Shown in pieces: positions 22,104-33,484 of a DNA stretch of 64,000 bases (positions are counted from its first letter, which is position 1; every line of letters begins with the position of its first letter). The notes beneath the pieces were generated by a model, which was given only the letters and a program-made list of their open reading frames with translations, made no database searches and was not told the DNA's origin. Both the position numbers and the translations under genes were made by a program. This DNA comes from Pleurodeles waltl (taxonomy: Eukaryota > Chordata > Amphibia > Caudata > Salamandridae). The DNA lies in the NCBI RefSeq assembly GCF_031143425.1, contig NC_090442.1, forward strand, positions 425,895,776 to 425,959,775, given 5' to 3'.

Positions 22104-23171
22104 GATTGTGTTTAAATCACAGTCCATTGCTCACTAAACTGTAGTTTGACTTTAAATTGACACATTTTTGGTGAATTTCTAGGTTCTGATGGTAAAATTA
22201 GGGGATTGTTCAACTCTACAGGCTAGGAAACTGTAGTAAGAGACATAGAATTAGAAGAGACCCTGGAAACCTTGCCCCTAAACCAAATTATTGTGTACTT
22301 CGTAAGAGTTTCTATAGTAGTTTGCTGGGGCAAATGTGTAAATAGTGATTTATTTGCTGCTTTGATTGATGCAGCTAAAGTGAGAGATCTGTCCATTAAA
22401 GCATCACTTGCACGTATTGCATGATCTATCCACAAGTGACCTTTGATCTTCCTGAAGCGTTTTAAGTCCAAACACTGCCCTCTCACACCAGCAATACAAG
22501 AAATATCTTATCTAATCATACAAACCAAAATTCAGAGTCCTTTTTCCATGTTATGAGTGAGTTATTACAGAAGAGATACCGGGTTTTTTTTCTATCTGCT
22601 GCTTCCCAAGAGCACAGTCACATAGTGGTAGCAAGAAGGTATGTTTCGTCTTTATCATGTGGCACTGTTAAGTGCTACTTCTGCAATTTTAATCACAATG
22701 GTGCACAGGCAAAAATTAATCATCAGAGTAGGTATCAATCAATGAAGCCTTTATTGTTTCAGTTTAAAGAGGCCATAAAATAAAAGAGTCAGTACAAATT
22801 TATGTTTTAGACCTTGGTCTTTAAAACACATTTTAAGTAACCACATATAATCTTTATGTATTATAATTACATAATAGGTTATTTGGATTTATAAAAGCAT
22901 ATGCAGCCAATAGATAAATAGTTGCTATCACCATATAAGTAGTAATAAAATCTAACAATTTAAAAAAAGTTTAAAGATTCCTTCATAGCTAACAAGGATC
23001 TTTCTACTGCATAGTTTACATCCAAATACCTCATGTCTATCAAAAATTCTGCGGCCTACCTTCACTCTGATATTCCATATTTCAAAAGAACTGGCTTTAA
23101 ACATGCATTACATACAAACAGTAACCTCTGGCAAGCTAGTGACACATGTAAACAATCAGGCTTAACATTTA
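22104..23171 (-). pseudogene. Probable LINE remnants and unassigned DNA
   Basis: An 87-codon minus-strand frame (22223-22486) resembles LINE ORF1-type helical sequence but has no diagnostic motif. At 22730-22790 the plus strand reads CAATGAAGCCTTTATTG and then AAATAAAAG, which could be a LINE 3' terminus. The stretch 22800-23170 is AT-rich and may belong to the 3' end of LINE-3. No host gene is seen. Confidence 0.3.
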
Positions 23172-23843
23172 GGCCCTCATTATGACCGTGGCGGTCTGCT
23201 GTAATATGGTGGAAAGTACTGCCAACAGGCTGGTGGTACTTTCCACCATATTATGACATTTGAGGTTTGGCTGAAGCCAAACCGCCAATGTGCCACACCG
23301 ACCACCACAACGATAACGGTCGCCGGGCTGGAGATATAAATCTCCAGCCCGGCGGCCGTCACTGTACTGCCTGCGGGATAATGAGCACGCCTACTGCCAT
23401 GGTTTTCGTGGCTTCCTTACTGCCACGAAAACCATGGCAGTAGGCACTATCAGTGACAGGGAATCCCCACCCTTAACCCCCTCCCCAGTTTCCCACCACC
23501 CCCCTTCCTCTCCAGACCCCCCTTCATTCACGCCCCTCCCTTCACACACGCACACAGGCATACACACACCCATTCCCACATTCATCCATGCATGCATACA
23601 TCCATTCACACACACATCTGCACACACTTTCATACATACACGCAGACACACATTCACAGAACACAACATAAACACACTCACACATACATACATGCACACA
23701 TTCTACACGGAACACACACCCACATACACCCTCGCACAAACATTCACACACACCTCCACACACACACACACACACACACAACACCCTCCCCCCCGTTGGA
23801 GCACCCACTTACCTGTTCAGGCGGTTCTCCGGGAACCATTTTG
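23172..23843 (+). mobile_element. Terminal-inverted-repeat element with CA-rich interior
   Basis: Starts GGCCCTCATTATGACCGTGGCGG and contains strong internal palindromes: GGTGGAAAGTACTGCC with its inverse, CTCCAGCCCGG with its inverse, and CCATGGTTTTCGTGGC with its inverse. After CAGTGACAGGGAATCCCC it passes into a CA-rich low-complexity stretch (23530-23785). The same series of motifs occurs inverted at about 45400-46264. The right end is not defined. It splits the LINE-3 3' region. Confidence 0.6.
23530..23785 (+). repeat. CA-rich microsatellite-like tract
   Basis: Interrupted ACACAC/CATACA repeats end in a pure (CA)n run at about 23757-23780. Open frames on both strands here are low-complexity artefacts. 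Confidence 0.85.
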
Positions 23844-26616
23844 TCATGAGTGACTTAAAAACTGTGTGGATACTTTACCACATAGATGTCTCATATCCTG
23901 TTCTCTAGCACAGTTATTAGTTAATGTGCGGAGCTCGCCCTTAGAGATGCTTACCTGGAAGTTTTTGTTCCCTATATTTATAGTTAACTGCTTACATATG
24001 TTTCCAAGCATCTTTCTAATCTCTTCTGCCCACTTCAACTCGCTGAGTACTATCACATTCTTCTAAAGGGTGGCAATTTTTCGGCTTTCTCTCCTTTCTA
24101 GTCGTAACCAAAATCTCAGTACCTCTTCATACACCAACTAACTCCAGACAGTCTTTTTTTAGCATTTTCATTCTTCATAGGCCCAGTTGGATTTACCGCT
24201 TAGGCATAACACTTTCACTCTATACTGGGATTGTGGGCAGATCATAGCGAGGTAAGCTGTTAAAAGAGGCGTTAGGAACGGACCTTCATGCTCTTTATTG
24301 AATATTTTTGCCCACAAACTCTTGCTTTTAGGAGTTCGATGTGTTCCTTCCACTGCAGTTTGCCTTCGAGCCACATACCAATATATTTGTTTTTATTGAC
24401 AACCTCTATTTTTGTATCACTAAAGTACCATTTACAATTTCCAAACATCAGGACTTTGGTGTTATCCATACTTACTATCAATTTCTTCTTACTGCAATAT
24501 GAATTGAACACCATTCATTTCCTTTGAAGGCCTACTTAAGTCATGCCCATGATGTCACAGTCGTCCACATATAAAAATCAGGAGACATATGTCATTCATT
24601 TTCGGTCTTAAGCCTTTTAATGCTGATAAAACAACAGGCAAAGCTCATAAAAATATAGGTAATGATAATGGGATCAACACACAACACTGTCTAAGTTAAT
24701 TTTTTATTGTTATTTTCAGAGACAATGACTCTTCTGCATCTGCTACCACAAGTGCCAAATTCTGCCTGTGTAGTTCCTACAGAATCAAGAGAAGATTTTT
24801 GGGGATTTCTAATTTTATTACTGTTTCCCATATCTGTGTACAATCCACCAAATCACATGACGCACAAAATTCTACAAAGCAGCAGAAAACTTTGCCCGTT
24901 TGTCTCACAAACATTTGTGCTTGTGCCCACAAGCTAAATCAGTGGTCTATTGTTGAATGACCCACTTTAAAACCTCCCTTCTATTCTAAGGGGAGTATAT
25001 TCTTTGTTTGTATTTGCTCTTTCAGCAGGCCAAGTGTCATATTTTAAAACAACTTATCCCCACTTCTAAGAGGCTTATCAAACCATAATTATTGGGTGCA
25101 GTGGCATCTTCCTTTTTATGAATGGGTCTTAAAATAGCACTCTTCCCATTTTTTAAGAACATGCCTGTCAGTAAATCTGTGGAAAACCAAATAATATACA
25201 ATTTCCACCAATCCACATTTGTGTAATTATAGTTGCTGGTAATTTATCTAGTCCGATGGCTCTTGGTAATTTTAATGACACTATAATTTCCTTAATACTC
25301 TTAAAGGAGAACTGTGTTATGATCTACAATACATGTTTTCACCTGCAGTAACCATTCAGATCCATTACTGTATATTTCCTCCAAGTAAGTTATCCATGCG
25401 TATTCCCATGTCAAGCACTGCAATTTCCCTTCCTCCTTTCCTGTCCCTTGTTGGACGAGCTGTCAGATTTGTTTTTACATTTTTAATTTCTTTCACGTCC
25501 AGCAAATCCTTTCAGCACTTATCATAGAAGACATTTTTTTGTTATGTAGTTTTCCCTTATAATCTCTTTTTGCCACAAGTAAAATCTTTCTTTTATCTCA
25601 TGATGATATTTTTTCTAATGTTCTCTCTCCCATTTATAATCAGTTTTTTAAAGTTTCTACATTCCATAATAAACCAGCCGTTTTGATTCTTCTTATCTGC
25701 ACTTACTCCCTTTTTTTCTGCCTATTGTAATTTAATTAGACATTCTACTACCGGCATAATTGTTTCATTATTCCAATGTATAAAACTGACCTGCACTTCT
25801 TCCTGTATTATGTCTTGTCGCTACTCCAAAATTAGCCAACAACCATAAATGTTTGTCTGTAAGCCCAGTCGTAAGGCATTTAGGTTAGTCTACTTGTAAA
25901 GGGAGTCCCTGCTTTCTAACCACAGGAACCTCAACAGTTGAAGCTAGCTGTACCGGACAGTGATCACTTCCATCCATTCGTAAAACTTTAAAATGCTGAA
26001 CTCTATAAAAAAAACTATGCATGCATATAAATATAATCTATGGAGCACAACTGATTTCCATTAATAAAAGTTTGTCTAGCCAGGTGGTCTGAGATGGTGC
26101 AGCCATTTATACTAAACATCCTGCTTGATTCCAAAAACCTTTGCAATGCTGCGTTCTGAGCTGTAGCTGTATTTACTAGAAAACATACAGGATTGATATT
26201 ATATGCTGATGCTACATGAACGTACAGTAGATCACTCTTACATGGGTCTAATTTATGGTTAAAATCTTCAATATTAGCACTAAGTGTGAGGGATAATTTG
26301 CACATATCTTTATTAGGACTTGTTTGGACATTGTTAGCTGAACTGCATAGTCTGCTACATTCACTGGTTGAATATCCACGTTAATAACAATTATACAATC
26401 CCAGAGGTAGTCCTTTTTGTGTACAGTTGAATGAGGCATGCCATGATCTAATTACAATTTTAATTTATCTCTGTCACTTTGTACGCCAGTTTAACAGAGT
26501 TCAGGGTTATCGAACCCCTAGAAGGCTGACTTGCACCCAGTTTCTTTGCTTTTTACTAACCTGTCCGAATCCATTGATAAGAGGCAGGTCTTTGCACAGC
26601 CAAGTTTTCTGAAAAC
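23844..26616 (-). pseudogene. LINE-3 ORF2: endonuclease and reverse transcriptase (decayed)
   Basis: Read leftward on the minus strand, the endonuclease part has ISDHLARQTFINGNQLCSID (about 26045-26110) and the terminal GSDHCPVQ motif (25951-25975). The RT then has KNGKSAILRPIHKK (about 25100-25160) and the catalytic YVDD at 24560-24571. It ends with a thumb-like NKNKYIGMWLEGKLQWKEH (24272-24514) and a C-terminal stretch at 23844-24056. The order and motifs define an APE-type LINE related to but distinct from LINE-1. Numerous stops and indels are present, so it is inactive. Confidence 0.8.
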
Positions 26617-26942
26617 CAGTGCTTAATTTGTAAAAAAAAAAAAAAAAAAGTGTCAGGGCCCTTCACAGGAGGCCTTTCAACTTGCATTACCCATTGCCCC
26701 TGCCAGCGCTGCCAATGACAGTACCTACACAAGAATCAATCATGGCACTCCTACAAGTGTGACAATTCAGACTATTCCAGGCCACCCAGATCTATAACCA
26801 TGGGCGGGCTGTGGATATTGCTAATTTTTAATGTATGTTGAATTATTAAACACTGTTATTGTGCTATTCACAAAATTAGACAGACAATGACACCATGTGA
26901 TGGACAATCATGATTGTCGATGTTGAGAATTAAGTCCGGGAG
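26617..26942. mobile_element. hAT-like MITE, copy 1 (326 bp)
   Basis: Begins CAGTGCTTAATTTG followed by a run of A, and ends near GAATTAAGTCCGGGAG. The flanks CTGAAAAC (26609-26616) and CTGAACAC (26943-26950) match at 7 of 8 bases, suggesting a hAT duplication. It is homologous to 30313-30592. It lies within LINE-3. Confidence 0.65.
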
Positions 26943-26950
26943 CTGAACAC

Positions 26951-28092
26951 AGGAAACCACCATCTCAAATGAAGCACTGATAAAAATACGTGATCTCCTA
27001 TAGATACACAATTTCTTTAAAAACGTCTAAGCGCAATAGTTTCTAGAAGCCACATATATTGCATGATTCAACAGATAGGCTGTGCGAAGAAATTCATCCT
27101 AATCTATTTCGCTCAGACATCCCAGTTCTGTTTCATCTGTGGATGCCAAACCATCATAACGATTACCTTCTCCATAACTGCCCCTGACAATGTTATCTGT
27201 TGGAATTGTCACTCTCAGGGAACCCTTTTTCCCACTATATAGCTGGCTTCTAATCCGTTTTTCCTGGTAAGATACTTTTTCATGTTCTTTTCCCTAGCCC
27301 TGCATGTTGTTGTAGGAAGTGATTGCTCATGTATTCAATCTTTGCTATTTCCTTCTCAGATATAAATTGTATACCTTCTTTTACGATCGCCTTCTCTGCA
27401 TTCCCACGGCTGACTTCACAATTTTGGAGAAGAGTAAGACATTTGTGACCTCTTTACCTACCTTGTCAATAACAAAACCCACCTGCTTTATGTCCCTTGT
27501 GGAGATCGCTTACAGGCTGGGGCACTGTACTAAAATAAAGAGCAACTGTGATTGATTTGACCATTTCTCAACCTTTACTGTGGCTCTAAATAAATCCATA
27601 ACTTATCTTTTCTCTGATTCACTTTCCCCTAACACTTCTTTCCACCTCTCTTCTACCTACTCTATCCTCGTCAATCTCAGGGCTTTGATGGGACCAGTAA
27701 TACAAACTGTGTTCCTTCTCACACCCATGCCCCCACCCTCTTGCCTAAGTACTCTTACCTCTTTATCATGGTGGGAGCAGACTCCTGAGTATGTACTTTT
27801 AACCCCCTCCTTCAGCGTTGACTCAGGACAGGCTCCTTTCTACTACCAGCTAGTTCCTTCCCTTTACCTTTGTTGGCCCCTTTGCACATTGATCTCCCAT
27901 AGTAGAGGGGCTTAAGCTATCCTTCCCTTTCTTACATTTCCTGATGTTTTACTAAACCCCTATGTGATTGTTTGGGGTATGTAACGTTTGTACATTGTTT
28001 GCACTCCCTACTTTTTAATTGAGAGTAGTTGTTTAGAAATGTAGACTGTAGTGGTGCTATTTGATAGTCATGAGTATCCATCATGGCTATCC
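26951..28092 (-). pseudogene. LINE-3 region between ORF1 and endonuclease, and unassigned DNA
   Basis: Decayed sequence between the endonuclease motifs and the ORF1-like frames. A pyrimidine-rich stretch at 27580-27920 gives a long plus-strand frame of low complexity, which I do not count as a gene. Confidence 0.3.
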
Positions 28093-28700
28093 TTATTTTC
28101 TGCTTGCAACATTTATTTGTTTTACCTTAGCCATGATGCCCTGCAGCTGAGGTTTTTGTGCATTTAAAACATCACTGTTTTTAACTATCACTTCAAATAT
28201 TCCTTGAAAGATTCTTTGCATTTCTAACATTATGTCCAACAGAGATTCTGAAAGGGAAGCTGATGTCTCTAAATTTAAAGAAGACTGTTGGTTAAATGTG
28301 CCGGTTCTGTTATTACCAATGCCATTGCAAAGACCCATGGTTCCATCCATGTTAGTTGGGCAATTATTGTCCACATATATCAAATTCCCACCTACAACCT
28401 CTGGATCCCCTACTAACACCATTTAGTTCATCATGTATTAATCCTTCTATCACAAGTGAGTACAGCTGCGATGATAAAAGCAATCTTGTCTACCATGTAT
28501 AGTGCCTCTATAAAAGACTGGTCTTGCACTAGGTCTGATGTTGACAGATTTAAACTTCTCACTTCTTCACCAGTTATTATAGCTTTGTTAATCGTAGAAA
28601 CGTTCTTTTGACTCCTACTGAGCATAAAGTGCTTTCTCACAAAGAGTTTTATTGGCTTTACATCATTCATTACATTTGTTGCTGGTGTGCTGCTGGGCAC
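28093..28700 (-). pseudogene. LINE-3 ORF1-like frames
   Basis: Two minus-strand frames (28431-28700, 89 residues; 28093-28422, 109 residues) lie upstream of the LINE-3 endonuclease. They include helical stretches such as ESLLDIMLEMQRIFQGIFEVI. Position and composition suit a LINE ORF1 protein; no motif proves it. Confidence 0.4.
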
Positions 28701-29131
28701 TCCTAATTCATCCTGGTTGACATTATTTAAAGTGTTTTTTCATCTGATGGGCAAATTATTTGTAAGGGGTATACCCAGCCGAGGTGTGCACCCTGGCGCA
28801 CACCTGAGTCCCCCTTCACCTGGATGGACAGCAGACACACTAGTTGTATGACCAACGTGTAGACTGACACCTTGTCCACTCTAGATACTGAATCTGAGAG
28901 AGCTATGAATTAGAGACTAGATTTCCCCTACCGGGCCGAGCATCCTGCAAAAAGGACAGGAAGCAAATAAACTACTGCTGCAACACTTTTGCTTTCATGT
29001 TCTCTGTGAACGCATATAATTGGGCGGGCATGAGCTCGGCAGCTACAGGCTAACGCAGGTAGAGGAAGTAGCACACAAGTTAATTTAAAAAGTGCAGTTA
29101 GTCAATTGGCTCAAAGACCAAAGATACTTAC
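28701..29131. other. Unassigned DNA, possibly LINE-3 5' region
   Basis: A short GC-rich hairpin-like stretch, GGTGTGCACCCTGGCGCACACC, is at about 28780-28802. Nothing else recognisable is present. Confidence 0.3.
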
Positions 29132-29639
29132 GGGCATATTTAGGATGCCCCTAGACCCACTTGTGCCACATTTATGTCATTTTTTTAATGCAAATGTGGC
29201 ATTTCCCATGCACCTTATTTACAACATGGCATAATGCAAGCATCGCACCGCGTTGTAAACCCTTGTGCCACATTATGCCTGGGCCAGGCATAATGTATGC
29301 AAGGGGGGTGTTCCCATGCGGGGAGGCTCTGAAAAGGAGTGCAGTGAAATTTACTAGATTTCACTGCACCATTCATAGCATCATTATTAACGCCTGCCTA
29401 CGGCTCCCATTGAAAACAATTGGTCTCCCTGTGCTTTGCTGCATTACCAACATAATTTATGGCACTAAGCCAGCAAAGCATCACATTAGCACCATAAATT
29501 ATGATGCTGTTGTGGACATGACCACCATGAAGCTGCGTATTATGAAAACGGCGCACACATGGTGTCTTTAGGGGGACACAATGAGAGCTAGAAAAGTGGC
29601 ACATCATGAATGATGCACCACCTTTTCATAAATATGCCC
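29132..29639. mobile_element. Terminal-inverted-repeat element (508 bp)
   Basis: Ends GGGCATATTTAGG and CATAAATATGCCC are inverted copies. The interior has complementary GCCACATT/AATGTGGC and TTACAACATGGCATAATGC-type blocks. It is non-coding; no certain target duplication. Confidence 0.6.
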
Positions 29640-30312
29640 TTTTTGTTTGATCTTTTAATCTTTCATCCTAAAGCCAATGGCTTGTAGGTCTCCTGGCTTT
29701 CTATGTTGTATTAATGAAGAGGCCGCAGTAAAGAGACTCCCTACAGCATCCATAGATTAAATCTTCTCACATGAATCATTTGAGTCCACACAAGCATAAC
29801 ATGTTAACTGTTTCCACTGTTTCTGTGGTGCAGTTACACTAGCATTTAGTAGTAGGTCAATCTAAACTTCATGTACAGTGAACTTTTTCTTCTGTATGAT
29901 GTAGAGATAGGTATTGTGGAGGGAACACAACAGAAATGCCATCCCTGGGGTTCTGTACACATACATTAATCAGTTTAAAGGCAGTATCTGCAAGTTCAGA
30001 CTGAATATAGGCCCTGAACCAAAATAAAAATGGTCCCCTTGTGGCCAATTCCTTTTATTTATGTTGCTAAGGGCAATGTTTTGTTGTAGTATAAGGGAAA
30101 TTAACAATTACACCTGGTCAAATAGACCATAAAAGTAGTAAAGATGTTCATTCACAAGGGACATTCAGTCATCTTGTTTAGATTGTGAGCTCAGAGTACC
30201 CTCATGTACTGGTCACTTGATCATTCCTTTGTCTGCCATTATACCTCCTTTGTTCCCTTTGTCTTTCCCTGGGATCACCCTATTTACACACTCATCCCCA
30301 GTGTACTTCCTG
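29640..30312. other. Unassigned interspersed DNA
   Basis: No gene, repeat end or tandem structure recognised. Confidence 0.3.
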
Positions 30313-30592
30313 CAAATGCTTAATTTGAAAAAATGTAGGTACCCAGGCCCTCTTCACAAGGCAACTTCTGCTTTCACTGCTTATTACTGCTGTCAGTACT
30401 GCCAGTTACAGTAGCAACATAACTGCTAACCAATTCTGAATATTCCATAAGAATGGCTTTGCCGGAAGGTATTTGTCATATTAATGTATATTAAATTAAT
30501 AAACAACTGTTGTTATGCTTGTCTCTAAAACAGACAAACATGCCACCATGTGCAGACTGTCATATGTGTCAGTGTTGACAATTAAGTGCTGG
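30313..30592. mobile_element. hAT-like MITE, copy 2 (about 280 bp)
   Basis: Starts near CAAATGCTTAATTTG and ends ACAATTAAGTGCTGG, the inverse of the start. Internal blocks (GGCCCTCTTCACAAGGC, CTGTCAGTACTGCCA, TGCCACCATGTG) align in order with copy 1 at 26617-26942. Confidence 0.6.
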
Positions 30593-30789
30593 TGCAGATT
30601 ACAGTTATTTTGAATAATAGGAAAGTACTTTAGTTGAGAAATATGATTTGTGGCTTTTTTGACATCTCAAACCATTTGTACAATCTAAATTTCTATACAC
30701 AGATACTCCATGTGGAAATGTGGGTTATTAGTAGGTGAGGGCTAGTCATAATGCCATAATCAATAATAAGCCCTTTGTCAAGTCTTAAT

Positions 30790-31020
30790 AAATTAATCCT
30801 GCTCATCCCTGGGTAGCTTGGCAATAAGCAGTCAGGCATAACTTAGGAGACATATAAGCATAAAGCATTTCATACCACCAAAACTTAAAATAAATAAAAG
30901 ACGCAACACAGTAAAAACCCAGCACCATTTGTTTTAAATAGAGAATATTGTTATGTTTAAATTTACACCAAAAACAACAAAAATCCAATGTAGGGAACCG
31001 GAGATATGAATTTTAAAAGA
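30790..31020 (-). mobile_element. LTR fragment of the TGTTAG family
   Basis: Contains GGTAGCTTGGCAATAAGCAGTCAGGC followed by CATAAAGCATTT and CACAGTAAAA blocks. These match the left 250 bp of the solo LTR in the same orientation. An inverted-repeat element begins directly after it. Confidence 0.6.
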
Positions 31021-31025
31021 ATCTA

Positions 31026-31318
31026 GGGGGTCATTATGACCCCAACGGTCAGTGATAATGTGGCGGTAGTACCACCAATAGGCTGGCGGTACATACCACC
31101 ACATTATGACATTGTGGGTTGGCTGCAGCCAACCCACCAATTTACCATACCAACCGCCATGGCGGTAGCAGCCGCTGGGCCGGAGATAAGACTCTCCAGC
31201 CTGTCGCCCACTATTGTACCCCTGGTGGCATCATGACCCTGCCTACCGCCATAGTTTTCGTGGCGTTTACATCACCATGAAAAACCATGGCGGTAGGCCC
31301 TACCAGTGACAGGGAATT
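31026..31318 (+). mobile_element. TCATTATGACC-type inverted-repeat element, partial
   Basis: Begins GGGGTCATTATGACCCC, continues with inverted GGCGGTA/TACCGCC blocks, GGTTGGCTGCAGCCAACCC and ACCGCCATGG, and reaches CAGTGACAGGGAATTCC, where the tandem array at 31320 starts. Same family as 23172, 45400-46264 and 61421. Confidence 0.6.
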
Positions 31319-31319
31319 C

Positions 31320-31970
31320 CTTCGGGGTCGCTCACCTTGTGTGACGGCGCAAAAAAAAGATCCCTGGTGCCTAGTGGTTTCTGCCCCCCTTGGAGGTATA
31401 TTGACCTAAAATCGGCCGATCTGCCCCCAAAGCGAGCAGAAATGGCCTAAATACAATATGTCTAAGGGGTCGCTCCCCATCTGTAAAACAATAACAACAA
31501 TAAAAATCCCCGGTGCCTAGTGGTTTCTGCCCCCCTTGGGGCAGATCGGCCTAATTAAAATAGGCTGATCTGCCCTCTTGGGGGGCATAAATGGCCTAAA
31601 CTAAATTTGCCCCCTAGGGGAACGATCCTTGCCTAAGGGGTCGCTCCCCTTAGGTGAAATTCACAGAAGAAAAAAAAACTCCCTGGTGTCTAGTGGTTTC
31701 TGTCCCCCTTGGGGGCAGATTGGCCTCATAAAAATAGGCCAATCTGCCCCCAAGGTGGGCAGAAATGGCCTAAATATAATTTGCCCCCTATGGGAGCGAC
31801 CCTTGCCTAAGGGGTCGCTCCCCACCTCTAAAATAAAAAACAAAACAAAACAACCCCAAAAAATGTATCCCTTGTGCCTAGAGGCCTTAAAAAAAAATTC
31901 CCCCCCTGGGAGTGACCCTTGCCCAAGGGGTCGCTCCCTCATGCCAGTTTCATTTTTTTAAATAAATCCC
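31320..31970 (+). repeat. GGGGTCGCTCC tandem array (about 4-5 units of 120-173 bp)
   Basis: The word (A)GGGGTCGCTC(A/C)C recurs near 31323, 31464, 31637, 31809 and 31927. Each unit has CCTGGTG(C/T)CTAGTGGTTTCTGCCCCCCTTGG, then GGCAGATCGGCC and its inverse, then GGAGCGACCCTTGCCTAAGGGGTCGCTCC, which is itself an inverted repeat around the boundary. The units could therefore fold into strong hairpins. No coding potential. Confidence 0.8.
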
Positions 31971-31974
31971 TGGT

Positions 31975-32340
31975 GTCTAGTGGGCGTTTCAAAAGCCGGA
32001 TTGCTTTGCAATCCGGCTTTTGACACGCTCAGAGAGACTTCAAAGAGAAGGAAATTCCTTTCCTTCCTTTGAAGCCCCTCTGGGCCCCCCCCCACGTGAT
32101 TGGAAGAGAAATGCAAGGCATTTTTCTTCCGATCGCGGAGGCCCTGTGACAATCAGCGCGCAATCGCGCGCTGACGTCACAGCAGGGGGCATGGGGGGTG
32201 GAAGGGGAAGGGTTTCCCCTTCCATCCCTGCCTTAGGGGGGTGGGGGGACCCTGTAATGGTTACGTCCTGGGCACAGCAGCACTGTGCCTCAGGATGTAA
32301 CCATTACGTCCTGGGCACAGAAGGGGTTATTCTTCAGTAT
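31975..32340. repeat. GC-rich region with several strong inverted repeats
   Basis: A perfect 14-bp stem with 3-nt loop lies at 31991-32021 (AAAAGCCGGATTGC and its inverse). Shorter palindromes follow: GCGCGCAATCGCGCGC near 32155, GGAAGGGGAAGGGTTTCCCCTTCC near 32200-32223, and a repeated GTAACCATTACGTCCTGGGCACAG near 32260-32325. It carries the CCTGGTGTCTAGTGG word of the adjacent array at its left edge. Confidence 0.65.
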
Positions 32341-32354
32341 TGCCATAGACATAC

Positions 32355-32870
32355 AGGGTGTCATTACGACCCTGGCGGTCGGAGACCGCCAGTGCTAAAG
32401 TGGCGTCTGTACCGCCAACAGGCTGGCGGTACGGAGACCCATATTATGACCGCGGCGGTAGCGCCGCGGTCGCACCGCCGGGGCCGGCGGTTTCCTGCCG
32501 TTTTAGCCCCGGCGGTGATAATCCGCCAGGGCTGCGCTGCAAGCAGCGCTGCCCTGGGGATTATGACTCCCCTACCGCCAGGAAGAGGCTGGAGGTAAGG
32601 GGAGTACAGGGCCCCGTGCAGCTTTTCACTGTCTGCGTAGCAGACAGTGAAAAGCGCGACCGGTGCTACTGCACCCGTCGCACGGCCGCAACACCGCCAG
32701 CTCCATTAGGAGCCGGCTCCTATGTTGCGGCCGCATCCCCGCTGGGCCGGCGGGCGTAAACTAGGTTTGCGCCCGCCGGCCCAGCGGGGATGTTGTAATG
32801 GGGACCGCGGGAGTGCGGCCGCATTGGCGGCCGCACAGCGGTTACAGCTTGGCGGGCGGCTGACCCCCAC
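32355..32870. mobile_element. Inverted-repeat element, GC-rich (GGCGGT type)
   Basis: Starts GGGTGTCATTACGACCCTGGCGG and is full of CCGCCAGG/CCTGGCGG palindromes. Near 32735-32790 the block CCGCTGGGCCGGCGGGCG is repeated in inverted form. Related to the 61421-61921 element. The right end is not clear. Confidence 0.5.
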
Positions 32871-33099
32871 AGTGTTTACCAAATCTGGTTTTGGTCTTAT
32901 ACCCTCACCACTAGTGCATGCCAAAGATATTCAGTTTCTTAACATCCAAATTAGCATTTTTCATTCTTAAGTAAAAGGCCATGCTCTCTTCAAGCTCATT
33001 CCAGTTGTTAGCATAAATTATTACATCAGCTTGGAAAAAATTATAAGGAAAATGAAAATGATATTTGTCACTGCTTTTTTAAAGACTGAAGCTGCTAAT

Positions 33100-33480
33100 A
33101 TTTGTCAAAATGCCATCTGTTATATGCGGCGGTGACACAGTTGGCCCCCTTTAGGGGACTAGAGGCAGCAGAATCCACTGAGCTCACCCCATTATCCAAA
33201 ACCATCACCGCGGATGCCATAAATGGGGGGGAGGGAGGGAGTGGCAGCTGGGAGGAGGGAGGGCTTGGCGAATGGGAAGGCTGGGGGGTGGGGCCTCAGG
33301 GGACGCAGCGGCTGGGGATTTGGCAAAAGAAAAAGGAACGGACGGTGAGGAGGAGGGGGAAGGCGGGAGGGGCCGCAGGGGACACACCGGCTGGGGATTT
33401 GGCAAAAAAAAAAGGAACGGACGGTGAGGATGTGGCGCTGGGCGGCGGAGCGGGGAGCGACCTGCCTGCTGAAGCAGGGT
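33100..33480. repeat. G-rich stretch with duplicated 80-bp unit
   Basis: The plus strand has many GGG/GGAGGG runs. A unit containing CGGCTGGGGATTTGGCAAAA and GGAACGGACGGTGAGGA occurs twice, at about 33309-33353 and 33388-33431. G-quadruplex potential is high by inspection. No gene. Confidence 0.6.
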
Positions 33481-33484
33481 CACG

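Noticed and set aside
23434..23853. His/Thr-rich frames up to 139 codons
   Set aside because: They come from the CA-rich low-complexity tract and its complement.
27580..27915. A 111-codon plus-strand frame
   Set aside because: Pyrimidine-rich, without domain, opposite to the LINE-3 sense strand.
32020..32759. Frames of 133-192 codons in the GC-rich hairpin region
   Set aside because: They overlap on both strands and run through palindromic inverted-repeat sequence.
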